Counted from the stretch's first letter, positions 1-5,860 are shown. The stretch: DNA of 7,147 bases from Bacteroidales bacterium 45-6 (GCA_001897035.1 MKRS01000527.1:1-7147), one strand, 5' to 3'. Program-made: numbers and translations. Notes: a model not told the origin generated them from the letters alone.

Positions 1-1533
1 TCCAAATATGTAGATGGATTGCACGTGCTGCCGGTATATGGCGGATCGAGCATCGAAAGCCAGATCAAGGCGTTGAGGCGTGGTGTTCAGATCATTGTGG
101 CCACTCCGGGTCGTTTGAATGACTTGATCAACCGCCGCACGGTGAATTTGGAAACGATCAAGTATGTAGTACTCGATGAAGCCGATGAAATGTTGAACAT
201 GGGTTTCACCGAAAGCATCGACGAGATCCTTTCAAAAGTACCCGAAAGCCGCTCCATGCTTCTCTTCTCGGCCACCATGCCGAAGGAAATTGCGAAGATC
301 ACCCGCAAATACATGACCGATCCGAAGGAAATCACCATCGGACGCAAAAACGAGGGATCGAGCAACGTGAAGCATGTCTATTATATGGTCCATGCAAAAG
401 ACAAATACCTCGCGTTGAAACGCATCGCGGACTATTATCCTAACATTTACGGGATTGTTTTCTGCCGCACACGCGCTGAAACCCAAGATATTGCCGACAA
501 ACTGATACAGGACGGCTACAATGCCGACTCCCTTCACGGAGACCTTTCACAGGCTCAACGCGACTATGTGATGCAAAAGTTCCGTGTACGAAACATCCAG
601 TTGCTTGTGGCCACCGATGTGGCTGCGCGTGGATTGGACGTGGACAGCCTGACGCATGTCATCAACTATGGTTTGCCCGATGACATCGAGTCCTATACAC
701 ACCGAAGCGGGCGTACCGGCCGTGCCGGAAAGACTGGAACTTCCATCGCCATCGTGCATGTGAAAGAAAAAGGAAAAGTCCGTGAAATTGAAAAGATCAT
801 CAACAAGCAATTTGAAAAGGGTGTTATTCCTTCCGGAAACGAAATCTGCGAAAAACAGCTTTTCAACTTTGTGGACAGGGTGGAAAAAGTGAAAGTAAAC
901 GAAGACGAAATCGGAAAACTTTTGCCAGCTGTGTTCCGCAAACTGGATTGGTTGGAGAAAGAAGACATTGTGAAACGTGTCATTTCCCTCGAATTGAACC
1001 GTTTGATCGACTATTATCAGGATGCAGAGGAAATTGAGGAACCGATGGAACGCAAAGGACGCGACCGCGAATCTTCATTCGGCGACCGCCGCGAAAGAGG
1101 TGCAGACAGGGGTGCTCGTGGCGATCGTGGCGATCGTGCAAGCGGCCCGCGTGGTCCCGAAAGAGGCTATACCCGCTTCTTCATCAATATCGGACGCACA
1201 GACGGCGTAAACCCTGGTAGTTTGATGGGCATCATCAATGATTACGTGCCTGGTAAGGTGCACATAGGACGCATCGACCTGATGAAAAACTTCTCTTTCT
1301 TTGAGGTTCCTGAAGGGGATACCGGAAAAGTGCTGAAGGCTCTCCAAGCAGGCGAACACAATGGCCGCCGCATATCAGTGGAAGTTGCCCAGGCGGAAGG
1401 TGCAGGCAGCAGTAGCCCAAGACCCGAAAGACGCTCCTTTGGAGGTGACAGGGAAGACAGGGGCGGAGACAGGCGATTCAGCGAGAGACGCCCTAAAAAA
1501 GAACATAGGAAAGGATCACGTCCAAGATATTGA
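1..1533 (+). CDS. deaD: DEAD-box ATP-dependent RNA helicase with DbpA-type RNA-binding domain (5' end cut by window)
   Basis: This protein unwinds or remodels RNA duplexes using ATP; relatives act in ribosome assembly and cold-adapted mRNA metabolism. The frame is open from base 1, and the TTG at 19 is an internal Leu, not a start. The Q motif and Walker A lie outside the window. Numbering from that Leu, the visible motifs are TPGR (29-32), DEAD (53-56), SAT (84-86), the motif V segment ATDVAARGLD (198-207) and motif VI HRSGRTGR (228-235). A charged, RG/RD-rich linker follows (about 343-382), then a DbpA-like RNA-binding domain (about 384-457, beginning TRFFINIG), then a basic RG-rich tail ending in RPRY. 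This layout matches the DeaD/CsdA group and its Bacteroidetes versions. Family membership is very secure, but the symbol is chosen by domain layout. The gene converges on the barrel gene and ends just before a strong hairpin terminator. Confidence 0.95.
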   Translation, partial: SKYVDGLHVLPVYGGSSIESQIKALRRGVQIIVATPGRLNDLINRRTVNLETIKYVVLDEADEMLNMGFTESIDEILSKVPESRSMLLFSATMPKEIAKITRKYMTDPKEITIGRKNEGSSNVKHVYYMVHAKDKYLALKRIADYYPNIYGIVFCRTRAETQDIADKLIQDGYNADSLHGDLSQAQRDYVMQKFRVRNIQLLVATDVAARGLDVDSLTHVINYGLPDDIESYTHRSGRTGRAGKTGTSIAIVHVKEKGKVREIEKIINKQFEKGVIPSGNEICEKQLFNFVDRVEKVKVNEDEIGKLLPAVFRKLDWLEKEDIVKRVISLELNRLIDYYQDAEEIEEPMERKGRDRESSFGDRRERGADRGARGDRGDRASGPRGPERGYTRFFINIGRTDGVNPGSLMGIINDYVPGKVHIGRIDLMKNFSFFEVPEGDTGKVLKALQAGEHNGRRISVEVAQAEGAGSSSPRPERRSFGGDREDRGGDRRFSERRPKKEHRKGSRPRY

Positions 1534-1556
1534 TTGATCTTGGATACCGAACATAA

Positions 1557-1588
1557 AAGAAGCCAACCTGCTTGCAGGTTGGCTTCTT
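1557..1588. terminator. Bidirectional intrinsic terminator between convergent genes
   Basis: A perfect 14-bp stem (1557-1570 with 1575-1588) closes a CTTG loop. A T-rich run follows on the plus strand (TTCTTCATTTT), and TTCTTTTATG follows on the minus strand. It lies 23 bases past the helicase stop and 21 bases past the barrel gene stop, so it can end transcription from both sides. Confidence 0.88.
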
Positions 1589-1609
1589 CATTTTCCGATC
1601 AGAAGTCGA

Positions 1610-2209
1610 TCAGAATTTATATCCTAAGGAAAGGCTTGCATTTATGGTTTTTGCCGAAACACTGCTCGATTTCATTATGTCAAGTAAGCCATAGTCCACT
1701 CCGAGTCCTACAGCGATCTTGTCAAATTCCAATCCAGCCCCAATGCCTAAGCCAGCGTCGAAACGCTTTGGCTTGTACAAATCATCAATATTCTTATCAA
1801 ACCAATCCACGCTAACTCCGCCAGATTTGAGGGTTCCTTTTGCTGCATAAGCAACATAAGGACCTGCATGAAGCACAAGCTTGGTGCCCTCTGAAATCTG
1901 AGTCTTATAACCAATGTGGATAGGAAGTTGAATGTAGCCTAAGCTCATGGAGTTTGAACTGTTATCTTTTGTTCCTTTCGTTGTGTATTCAAGGCCAGAC
2001 AATAAATACAAATCTTGAGACAAAGCATAATCAACAGTCACTCCCGCATTGAAGCCGACTTTTGCTTTATTTCCATCAATATCACCAGTGAAATTACTAA
2101 GGTTCACCCCGCCTTTCACGCCAAGTTTCACGCCTTCTGTTTGCGCATAGGCGTTTGTTCCAAGTAGTGCAGCAAATGCGACAGCTGCTGCTAAGATTGT
2201 TTTCTTCAT
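1610..2209 (-). CDS. Outer membrane beta-barrel protein, PorT-like family (secreted, 199 aa)
   Basis: This is a small outer-membrane barrel of the type found throughout Bacteroidetes; no transport substrate or partner can be named. The frame is open to 2302, but the ATG at 2209 is preferred because it begins a clear signal peptide. That peptide starts MKKTILAAAVAFAALLG and has an AYA/Q cleavage site near residue 22. The mature part shows the family's hallmarks: GVKGGVNLSNF near the N-terminus (30-40), the strand YIQLPIHIGYK (92-102), RFDAGLGIGAGLEF (149-162), alternating polar/apolar strands, and a terminal Phe (LGYKF) as expected for barrel insertion. The length of about 200 residues fits the family. 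It is transcribed alone, with a terminator in front (2433-2465) and behind (1557-1588). Function beyond being a surface or outer-membrane barrel is unknown. Confidence 0.88.
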   Translation of the reverse strand: MKKTILAAAVAFAALLGTNAYAQTEGVKLGVKGGVNLSNFTGDIDGNKAKVGFNAGVTVDYALSQDLYLLSGLEYTTKGTKDNSSNSMSLGYIQLPIHIGYKTQISEGTKLVLHAGPYVAYAAKGTLKSGGVSVDWFDKNIDDLYKPKRFDAGLGIGAGLEFDKIAVGLGVDYGLLDIMKSSSVSAKTINASLSLGYKF

Positions 2210-2301
2210 ACAAAAATGATTAGATGTTAAAATCGTTATTTTCCTCCCAATTGAAAGGCATAGCACCATAAATGGATCGCATTTGACAATCAGGTTTATC
2301 A

Positions 2302-2309
2302 CAAATGTA
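2302..2309 (-). promoter_or_regulatory. Possible -7 element of the barrel gene promoter
   Basis: The minus strand reads TACATTTG, an exact fit to the Bacteroidetes -7 consensus TAnnTTTG. It would give a leader of roughly 85-90 bases before the ATG at 2209. About 20 bases further upstream, where TTG would be expected at -33, the minus strand reads CTCT, so that element is missing. This is a consensus match only. Confidence 0.45.
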
Positions 2310-2339
2310 ATAACAAAGTATCACACATGAGAGTAATTC

Positions 2340-2391
2340 TGTAATTTTTTTAATAAAAAATTACATCTAAAAATAGTGAATTTACTATTTT
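2340..2391. repeat. Two adjacent AT-rich inverted repeats upstream of the barrel gene promoter
   Basis: The first palindrome has 11-bp arms, TGTAATTTTTT (2340-2350) and AAAAAATTACA (2355-2365), around TAAT. The second has 8-bp arms, AAAATAGT (2370-2377) and ACTATTTT (2384-2391), around GAATTT. Both lie just upstream of the expected -33 position of the barrel gene promoter. They could be regulator sites or an AT-rich upstream activating region. The role is inferred from position alone. Confidence 0.5.
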
Positions 2392-2427
2392 ACTTTCAAA
2401 ATGAGTAGGTTAGTAGTTCTCTCAATT

Positions 2428-2465
2428 AAAAAGGGCAGACCTTCGTAAATAGCGAAGGCCTGCCC
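2428..2465 (-). terminator. Intrinsic terminator of the TetR-fabG unit
   Basis: On the minus strand, a 13-bp stem (2465-2453 with 2445-2433) encloses a 7-base loop and is followed by TTTTT (2432-2428). The single non-Watson-Crick position is a G-U pair on the minus strand but an A-C mismatch on the plus strand, which supports minus-strand use. It begins 23 bases after the fabG stop. Confidence 0.88.
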
Positions 2466-2488
2466 ATTAAAAAATTTCTTTCAGGATA

Positions 2489-3235
2489 TTACATGTTCAT
2501 CCCGCCACACACATTGATAACTTGTCCAGTGACATAAGTTGACAAATCCGAAGCCAGGAACACGGCCACTTTGGCCACATCTTCCGCTTCGCCTACGCGG
2601 CGCAAAGGAATTTGCTCCGACCATTTTTTCTTGACTTCGTCCGACAATACGCCGGTCATATCTGTGGCGATGAAGCCAGGGGCAATCACGTTGGCGCGGA
2701 TGCCTCTTGATCCAACTTCCTTCGCGATCGATTTGGTGAAACCGATCATTCCAGCCTTGGATGCGGCATAGTTTGCCTGTCCCGCATTACCTGAAACCCC
2801 GACCACGGAACTCATATTGATGATGTTACCGCTTTTTTGCTTCATGAATACCGGGGTGATGGCATGGGTGAGGTTGAATGCCGACTTGAGGTTGATATTG
2901 ATCACGGTGTCCCACTGCTCCTCCGTCATGCGCATCAACAGCCCGTCGCGGGTGATGCCTGCATTGTTGACGAGGATGTCTATTTTCCCAAAATCCTTCA
3001 GCACCTCTTGCACCAGCTCATGCGATTCGTCAAAGTTGGCGGCATTGGATGCGTAAGCTTTGGCGGTGACACCAAATGCGGACAGTTCCTTTTCGGTGTC
3101 CAACGCGTTTTGCGACAAAGAAGTGCAGGTGAATGCAATGTTTGCTCCTTGTTCTGCGAATTTGATTGCCACGGCTTTTCCGATTCCTCGGCTTGCTCCG
3201 GTGATGATGGCAGTTTTTCCTTCTAACAGTTTCAT
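2489..3235 (-). CDS. fabG: 3-oxoacyl-[acyl-carrier-protein] reductase (FabG, SDR family)
   Basis: FabG reduces 3-oxoacyl-ACP to 3-hydroxyacyl-ACP with NADPH in the cytosolic type II fatty-acid elongation cycle. The 248-residue length is typical. The Rossmann cofactor loop TGASRGIG (12-19) and NNAG (90-93) are present. The catalytic set is Asn115, Ser143, Tyr156 and Lys160 in the usual YxxxK spacing, and NVIAPGFIATDM (182-193) is the conserved post-catalytic segment. The ATG at 3235 begins a compact SDR N-terminus. It lies 52 bases after the TetR-family gene on the same strand and is probably co-transcribed with it. No other fab genes are in the window, so a reductase acting on another 3-oxoacyl substrate (polyhydroxyalkanoate-type or storage metabolism) cannot be fully excluded, although the sequence reads as a canonical FabG. 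Confidence 0.94.
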   Translation of the reverse strand: MKLLEGKTAIITGASRGIGKAVAIKFAEQGANIAFTCTSLSQNALDTEKELSAFGVTAKAYASNAANFDESHELVQEVLKDFGKIDILVNNAGITRDGLLMRMTEEQWDTVININLKSAFNLTHAITPVFMKQKSGNIINMSSVVGVSGNAGQANYAASKAGMIGFTKSIAKEVGSRGIRANVIAPGFIATDMTGVLSDEVKKKWSEQIPLRRVGEAEDVAKVAVFLASDLSTYVTGQVINVCGGMNM

Positions 3236-3269
3236 ATATAGTCGTTTGATTATGTGTTTTCTTGCAAGG

Positions 3270-3291
3270 ATAAGCGGATTTTCCCGCTTAT
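3270..3291 (-). promoter_or_regulatory. Intercistronic hairpin between the TetR-family gene and fabG
   Basis: A perfect 8-bp stem, ATAAGCGG (3270-3277) and CCGCTTAT (3284-3291), closes a 6-base loop and overlaps the stop codon of the upstream gene. No U-tract follows on the minus strand, so it is not a standard terminator. It may affect relative expression or mRNA stability of the two genes. A palindrome CTTGCAAG (3261-3268) follows immediately. Confidence 0.45.
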
Positions 3292-3908
3292 TCGGAAAGT
3301 TCCGGTGGGGTTTCCGGCTTGTTTTTCTTCTTGATTCCTTCGAGAATCAGGAAGGCAATATTTTCTCTTTTGGGTTCCCTTGGGATGCGGCTCGAACGGA
3401 TATGTCCGCGGATGTATGGCACTTCAAGCCCTTTCAAGGCATGGTGGAGAATTTCGGCAGTGAGCTGCACATCCGGCATTTCGAAGGCGCCTTCGTTGAT
3501 TCCTTGCTGGAGTATCTGTCGGATAATCTGAATCTCTTTCCGGTCAAAGCTTTTCCGGACGTTTTGCACCCGCCAGATATCGCGGAAAAAGTCAGCCTTC
3601 AACGTTCCGTTGCGCACCACCACTTTCTTGACGGCATCGAAACGGGTGTAGAAAAACAGCAACAGCTTTTCGTCGGCGGGCATGTTCTTGGCCACCACGT
3701 CTTGCAGTGCCTCGATCATTCGCTCTATCTCCGTTTCTACTACGGCCTGATACACTTCCGACTTGTTGTTGAAATAGGTGTAGAGGGTGCGCCTTCCTTT
3801 TTGGGAAGCTTGGGCAATGTCGTTCATGGTGGTGTTTTCCACACCCATCCGAGCGAACAATTTTCTCGCCACATCAATCAGCATATTTCGGGTCTTAGCA
3901 ATAGCCAT
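3288..3908 (-). CDS. TetR/AcrR-family transcriptional regulator
   Basis: This is a DNA-binding repressor-type protein with an N-terminal helix-turn-helix and a variable ligand-binding C-terminal domain; the ligand is unknown. With the ATG at 3908 the protein is 206 residues. The HTH covers about residues 26-46 (TTMNDIAQASQKGRR, then TLYTYFNNKSEVY), the typical TetR pattern ending in the YxYFxxKxE-like motif. The frame is also open to a GTG at 3926. The ATG is preferred because AAAAAAAGG lies 5 bases before it and the GTG falls inside the putative operator. The C-terminus is basic, then Pro/Glu-rich. It is the first gene of a likely two-gene unit with fabG, which suggests a role in lipid metabolism. 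Autoregulation is suggested by the inverted repeat over its promoter. Confidence 0.9.
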   Translation of the reverse strand: MAIAKTRNMLIDVARKLFARMGVENTTMNDIAQASQKGRRTLYTYFNNKSEVYQAVVETEIERMIEALQDVVAKNMPADEKLLLFFYTRFDAVKKVVVRNGTLKADFFRDIWRVQNVRKSFDRKEIQIIRQILQQGINEGAFEMPDVQLTAEILHHALKGLEVPYIRGHIRSSRIPREPKRENIAFLILEGIKKKNKPETPPELSE

Positions 3909-3919
3909 AGCTACCTTTT

Positions 3920-3952
3920 TTTGCACATATTATAGTTATGTGTGCAAAGTTA
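3920..3952 (-). promoter_or_regulatory. Promoter -7 element overlapped by an inverted repeat: candidate TetR operator
   Basis: The minus strand carries TAACTTTG (3952-3945), an exact TAnnTTTG match. The inverted repeat has arms TTTGCACATA (3920-3929) and TATGTGTGCAAA (3937-3948, plus strand), separated by 7 bases. The arms match except for two extra bases (TG) in the second. The outer arm overlaps the -7 element, and the repeat covers the expected transcription start. No TTG is seen at -33. A repressor bound here would block the promoter of its own gene. Binding by the adjacent TetR-family protein is inferred. Confidence 0.55.
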
Positions 3953-4070
3953 AAAGAATTTTTTGAATCGAGAGAGGGTGTGAGGGGTTTTTTGAAACAA
4001 AAATGGTCGTTGGGCGGGCTTGGCTCACGCAACCACTTTCTCCAGATGGCGAATGACCGATCAACAAAAT

Positions 4071-4103
4071 AAACCCTCCTCGACCTCTCGTCGCGAAGGG
4101 TTT
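4071..4103 (-). terminator. Possible weak terminator downstream of the flavodoxin
   Basis: The arms AAACCCT (4071-4077) and AGGGTTT (4097-4103) pair perfectly, and an inner CGAC/GTCG stem (4081-4084 with 4090-4093) is separated from them by a 3-base internal loop. On the minus strand the hairpin is followed by ATTTTGTTG, a modest U-rich run. It lies about 160 bases past the flavodoxin stop, so read-through of the repeat nest would be needed. The repeat GATCAAC flanks it on both sides (4059-4065 and 4108-4114). Confidence 0.35.
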
Positions 4104-4164
4104 CAATGATCAACTAAAAAAAACTATCAATAGAAATGATTATTGAGTAATAAGAATGATTTGC

Positions 4165-4257
4165 TGTCGCAAAATCTGTAAGCTGATAGCCAATAGCCTT
4201 TTCTAACAGCTATCAGCTAATAGCTAAAGGCTACGTCTTGCGTTAGAAAATGCGACA
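4165..4257. repeat. Compact nest of inverted and 7-base repeats (REP/BIME-like candidate)
   Basis: The outer arms are TGTCGCAAAATCT (4165-4177) and AGAAAATGCGACA (4245-4257), which pair at 10 of 13 positions. Inside are AGCTGATAGC (4181-4190) with GCTATCAGCT (4209-4218), TAGCCTTT (4194-4201) with AAAGGCTA (4226-4233), and TTTTCTAAC (4199-4207) with GTTAGAAAA (4242-4250); all three pairs are perfect. Several pairs interleave, so they cannot all form together. Read in one direction, the core also shows 7-base units: AGCTGAT, AGCCAAT, then AGCTATC, AGCTAAT, AGCTAAA. No coding frame explains it. It starts just beyond the flavodoxin stop and might also stabilise or end that transcript. Confidence 0.6.
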
Positions 4258-4264
4258 ATTTATT

Positions 4265-4774
4265 TTAAATATTGAGTATGGCCTTTTTGATCTGGTCCAC
4301 CCAAAGAGCGATGCGTTGGTCGGTCTTTTCGGGTTCGTTGTCTTCGTCAAGCAGCAATCCGACAAATTGTCCGTCGATGACCGACTCGGAACTGTCGAAA
4401 GAATAGCCTTCGGTGGGAACCTGGCCGATCAACTGGATGCCTTTGCCCTTGATTGCACCGTAGATCTTGCCGAGAGCTTCTCCGAAAGTGTCGGAATAGG
4501 ACGAGGAGTCTCCCGTGCCGAAAAGAGCGACTTTCTTTCCGGCGAGATCAGCGCTTTTCACTTCTTCGACAAATGCATCCCAGTCGTCTTGGAGATCGCC
4601 CAAGCCCCAGGTGGAGCTTCCGAAAAGTACCAGGTCGTAGGCCGAAAAATCGGCTTGAGCCGTTGCGACATCGAATAGCTCGACGGCGTGGCCACTTAAT
4701 GCCTTTGCTATTTTTTTTGCTGCATCTTGTGTGTTGCCGGTGCTTGAGCCGTAGAATATGCCTATGTGAGTCAT
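4265..4774 (-). CDS. fldA: Long-chain flavodoxin (FMN electron carrier)
   Basis: Flavodoxin carries electrons on FMN between cytosolic redox enzymes and often replaces ferredoxin when iron is short. The 169 residues and the inserted segment around 122-147 (GYSFDSSESVIDG onward) mark the long-chain class. The phosphate loop GSSTGNT (9-15) binds FMN phosphate. The 50s loop STWGLGDLQDDW (54-65) places Trp56 against the flavin. The 90s loop GTGDSSSYSDTFGEALG (86-102) offers Tyr93 as the other stacking residue. The ATG at 4774 gives the exact family N-terminus. It is transcribed alone: the rpmA terminator lies upstream and no partner gene follows. No clear iron-regulator site was recognised. The product assignment is secure, and the symbol follows the family. 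Confidence 0.95.
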   Translation of the reverse strand: MTHIGIFYGSSTGNTQDAAKKIAKALSGHAVELFDVATAQADFSAYDLVLFGSSTWGLGDLQDDWDAFVEEVKSADLAGKKVALFGTGDSSSYSDTFGEALGKIYGAIKGKGIQLIGQVPTEGYSFDSSESVIDGQFVGLLLDEDNEPEKTDQRIALWVDQIKKAILNI

Positions 4775-4802
4775 CTTTTTTTGAATTGAGTGATTAATAA
4801 TG

Positions 4803-4834
4803 CAAAGGAAACAGTTATTTCAAGAGCTTGCAAT
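4803..4834 (-). promoter_or_regulatory. Likely flavodoxin promoter
   Basis: The minus strand reads ATTG (4834-4831), then 20 bases, then TTCCTTTG (4810-4803). This fits the Bacteroidetes layout of TTG at -33 and TAnnTTTG at -7, with one mismatch in the -7 element. It would start transcription about 20-25 bases before the ATG at 4774. Confidence 0.55.
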
Positions 4835-4920
4835 ACCGCAAAATGGGGGTTTTAGGGTGTTTGTTCTACTTATTTTTGGGGAATAGCCAAGTCTTATTTG
4901 TTTTTCAGGGAGGGAGGAGG

Positions 4921-4958
4921 GGAAAACAAAAGCGGATCCCCTTTCGGAGATCCGCTTT
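4921..4958 (-). terminator. Intrinsic terminator of the rplU-rpmA operon
   Basis: On the minus strand a 13-bp stem (4958-4946 with 4941-4929) closes a GAAA tetraloop and is followed by a U-rich run that reads TTTTGTTTT with the end of the stem. The one imperfect position is a U-G pair on the minus strand but a C-A mismatch on the plus strand, so it serves minus-strand transcription. It begins 23 bases after the rpmA stop. Confidence 0.88.
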
Positions 4959-4981
4959 CACAAGAATATATTTTTACTGGA

Positions 4982-5245
4982 TTATGCTTCTGCCTTTGGA
5001 AGGACGGAAACATAAGACCGATCGTTTCTTTTTTTCACGAAAGTCACCACTCCGTCTGTCAAAGCATACAATGTGTGGTCTCTTCCGATTCCCACATTCT
5101 CGCCTGGATGATGAGTTGTTCCTCTTTGACGAACAAGGATGTTGCCAGCTTTTGCGACTTCACCACCGAATATCTTAACGCCCAATCGTTTGCTTTCCGA
5201 TTCACGGCCGTTTTTCGAACTACCTACACCTTTCTTATGTGCCAT
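4982..5245 (-). CDS. rpmA: 50S ribosomal protein L27
   Basis: L27 is a large-subunit protein whose N-terminal arm reaches toward the peptidyl-transferase centre. The 87-residue protein begins directly [20 protein letters not shown], with no N-terminal extension of the kind cleaved in Firmicutes. The family signature [18 protein letters not shown] is at residues 42-59. It is 21 bases downstream of rplU on the same strand, the usual rplU-rpmA order, and the pair ends at the hairpin 4929-4958. All conserved positions I can check are intact. Confidence 0.98.
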   Translation of the reverse strand: MAHKKGVGSSKNGRESESKRLGVKIFGGEVAKAGNILVRQRGTTHHPGENVGIGRDHTLYALTDGVVTFVKKRNDRSYVSVLPKAEA

Positions 5246-5266
5246 TTCTCTTTATTTTTTAACTGA

Positions 5267-5578
5267 TTAAGCAATAATATCTTTCACTGTTACTTCTGTA
5301 AATTGTTGGCGGTGGCCGTTCAACTTACGGTATCCTTTCCGGCGCTTTTTGTGGAAAACGAGAACTTTGTCTCCTTTGACGAAAGAACCAACTTCGGCTA
5401 CAACCTTTGCTCCGTCAACAAACGGTGCTCCTACGGTTACTGCCCCTTCGTTGTCAACAAGCAATACTTGCTCGAATTCAATTGTAGCACCATGTTCTGC
5501 TTCAATTTTGTGGACGAACAATCTCTGACCTTTTTCTACTTTGAATTGTTGTCCTTGAATGTTTACAATTACGTACAT
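5267..5578 (-). CDS. rplU: 50S ribosomal protein L21
   Basis: L21 is a large-subunit protein that binds 23S rRNA. It is 103 residues long, as usual for the family, begins [18 protein letters not shown] and carries the basic rRNA-binding signature [16 protein letters not shown] (76-91). The ATG at 5578 gives the standard N-terminus. It is the first gene of the rplU-rpmA operon, with a good promoter about 83 bases upstream and a leader that can form small hairpins. No unusual residues were seen. Confidence 0.98.
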   Translation of the reverse strand: MYVIVNIQGQQFKVEKGQRLFVHKIEAEHGATIEFEQVLLVDNEGAVTVGAPFVDGAKVVAEVGSFVKGDKVLVFHKKRRKGYRKLNGHRQQFTEVTVKDIIA

Positions 5579-5601
5579 CTGTGATTAAAAATTACAGGTT
5601 A

Positions 5602-5632
5602 TGCGCCTGAGGCGAATCGTTTTCGGACGATT
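5602..5632 (-). promoter_or_regulatory. rplU leader hairpins
   Basis: Between the likely transcription start and the rplU ATG, the minus strand contains AATCGT/ACGATT (5632-5627 with 5620-5615, loop CCGAAA) and the small hairpin CGCC-TCA-GGCG (5614-5604). Ribosomal protein operons often have leader structures used for feedback control. Here only the potential to fold is visible, and a link to L21 binding is inference. Confidence 0.35.
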
Positions 5633-5660
5633 TCTTGTTGGCCTATTGGCAATCGAGGCG

Positions 5661-5691
5661 CAAAATTAATCATTATTTTTTTATTCCACAA
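5661..5691 (-). promoter_or_regulatory. Promoter of the rplU-rpmA operon
   Basis: The minus strand has TTG (5691-5689), a 20-base spacer, and TAATTTTG (5668-5661), an exact TAnnTTTG match. This is the best complete Bacteroidetes promoter in the window. Transcription would begin near 5657-5654, giving a leader of about 75-80 bases. Confidence 0.7.
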
Positions 5692-5722
5692 GACTTCCTG
5701 CGTGAAAATCTCCGTAATTTTC

Positions 5723-5860
5723 TTATTTACAGATAGAATTCAGTAGGTCGGGATCAAAAACCCCGAAGTAGTGGTCGCGGACATCTTCTTTGTGCCGCCA
5801 ATTTACCGGGAAATATCGGCAATGGATTGTGTTCGAGCCTGATGCAGGCTCAATTTGCAT
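5723..5860 (-). CDS. Unassigned small ORF (45 aa) or gene remnant
   Basis: I do not recognise this product. The minus-strand frame runs from ATG at 5860 to TAA at 5725-5723 and is open upstream to a stop at 5914-5912. The protein begins MQIEPASGSNTIHCRYFPV and contains VRDHYFGVFDPDLL. It is rich in aromatic and charged residues, and codon choice in the second half looks ordinary for this genome. There is no signal peptide, no membrane segment and no convincing promoter or ribosome binding site. A perfect hairpin (5835-5841 with 5845-5851) lies inside it. It could be a real small gene, the 3' remnant of a decayed gene, a repeated sequence, or chance; evidence for translation is weak. Confidence 0.28.
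   Translation of the reverse strand: MQIEPASGSNTIHCRYFPVNWRHKEDVRDHYFGVFDPDLLNSICK

Noticed and set aside
1..1533. TTG at 19 as the helicase start
   Set aside because: The frame is open from base 1 (SKYVDG before it), and the Q motif and Walker A must lie upstream, so this is an internal Leu codon in a gene cut by the window.
2210..2302. Longer N-terminus for the barrel protein, starting at 2302
   Set aside because: It would put 31 residues before a well-formed signal peptide, and the -7 element lies at 2302-2309, so transcription would begin downstream of that start.
3060..3935. Long plus-strand open frame (291 codons) antisense to the TetR-family gene and fabG
   Set aside because: The minus strand here encodes two clearly recognisable proteins with intact motifs. 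The antisense translation shows no domain and is a by-product of their codon use.
3909..4113. Minus-strand frame of about 72 codons running into the start of the TetR-family gene
   Set aside because: Its product has no recognisable features. The frame crosses the putative operator and promoter, lies over weakly structured intergenic DNA, and has no promoter of its own.
5602..5662. Long-range pairing TGCGCCT (5602-5608) with AGGCGCA (5656-5662) that would close the whole rplU leader
   Set aside because: The promoter places the transcription start near 5657-5654, so the far arm overlaps the -7 element and is mostly not transcribed. Only the local hairpins were kept.
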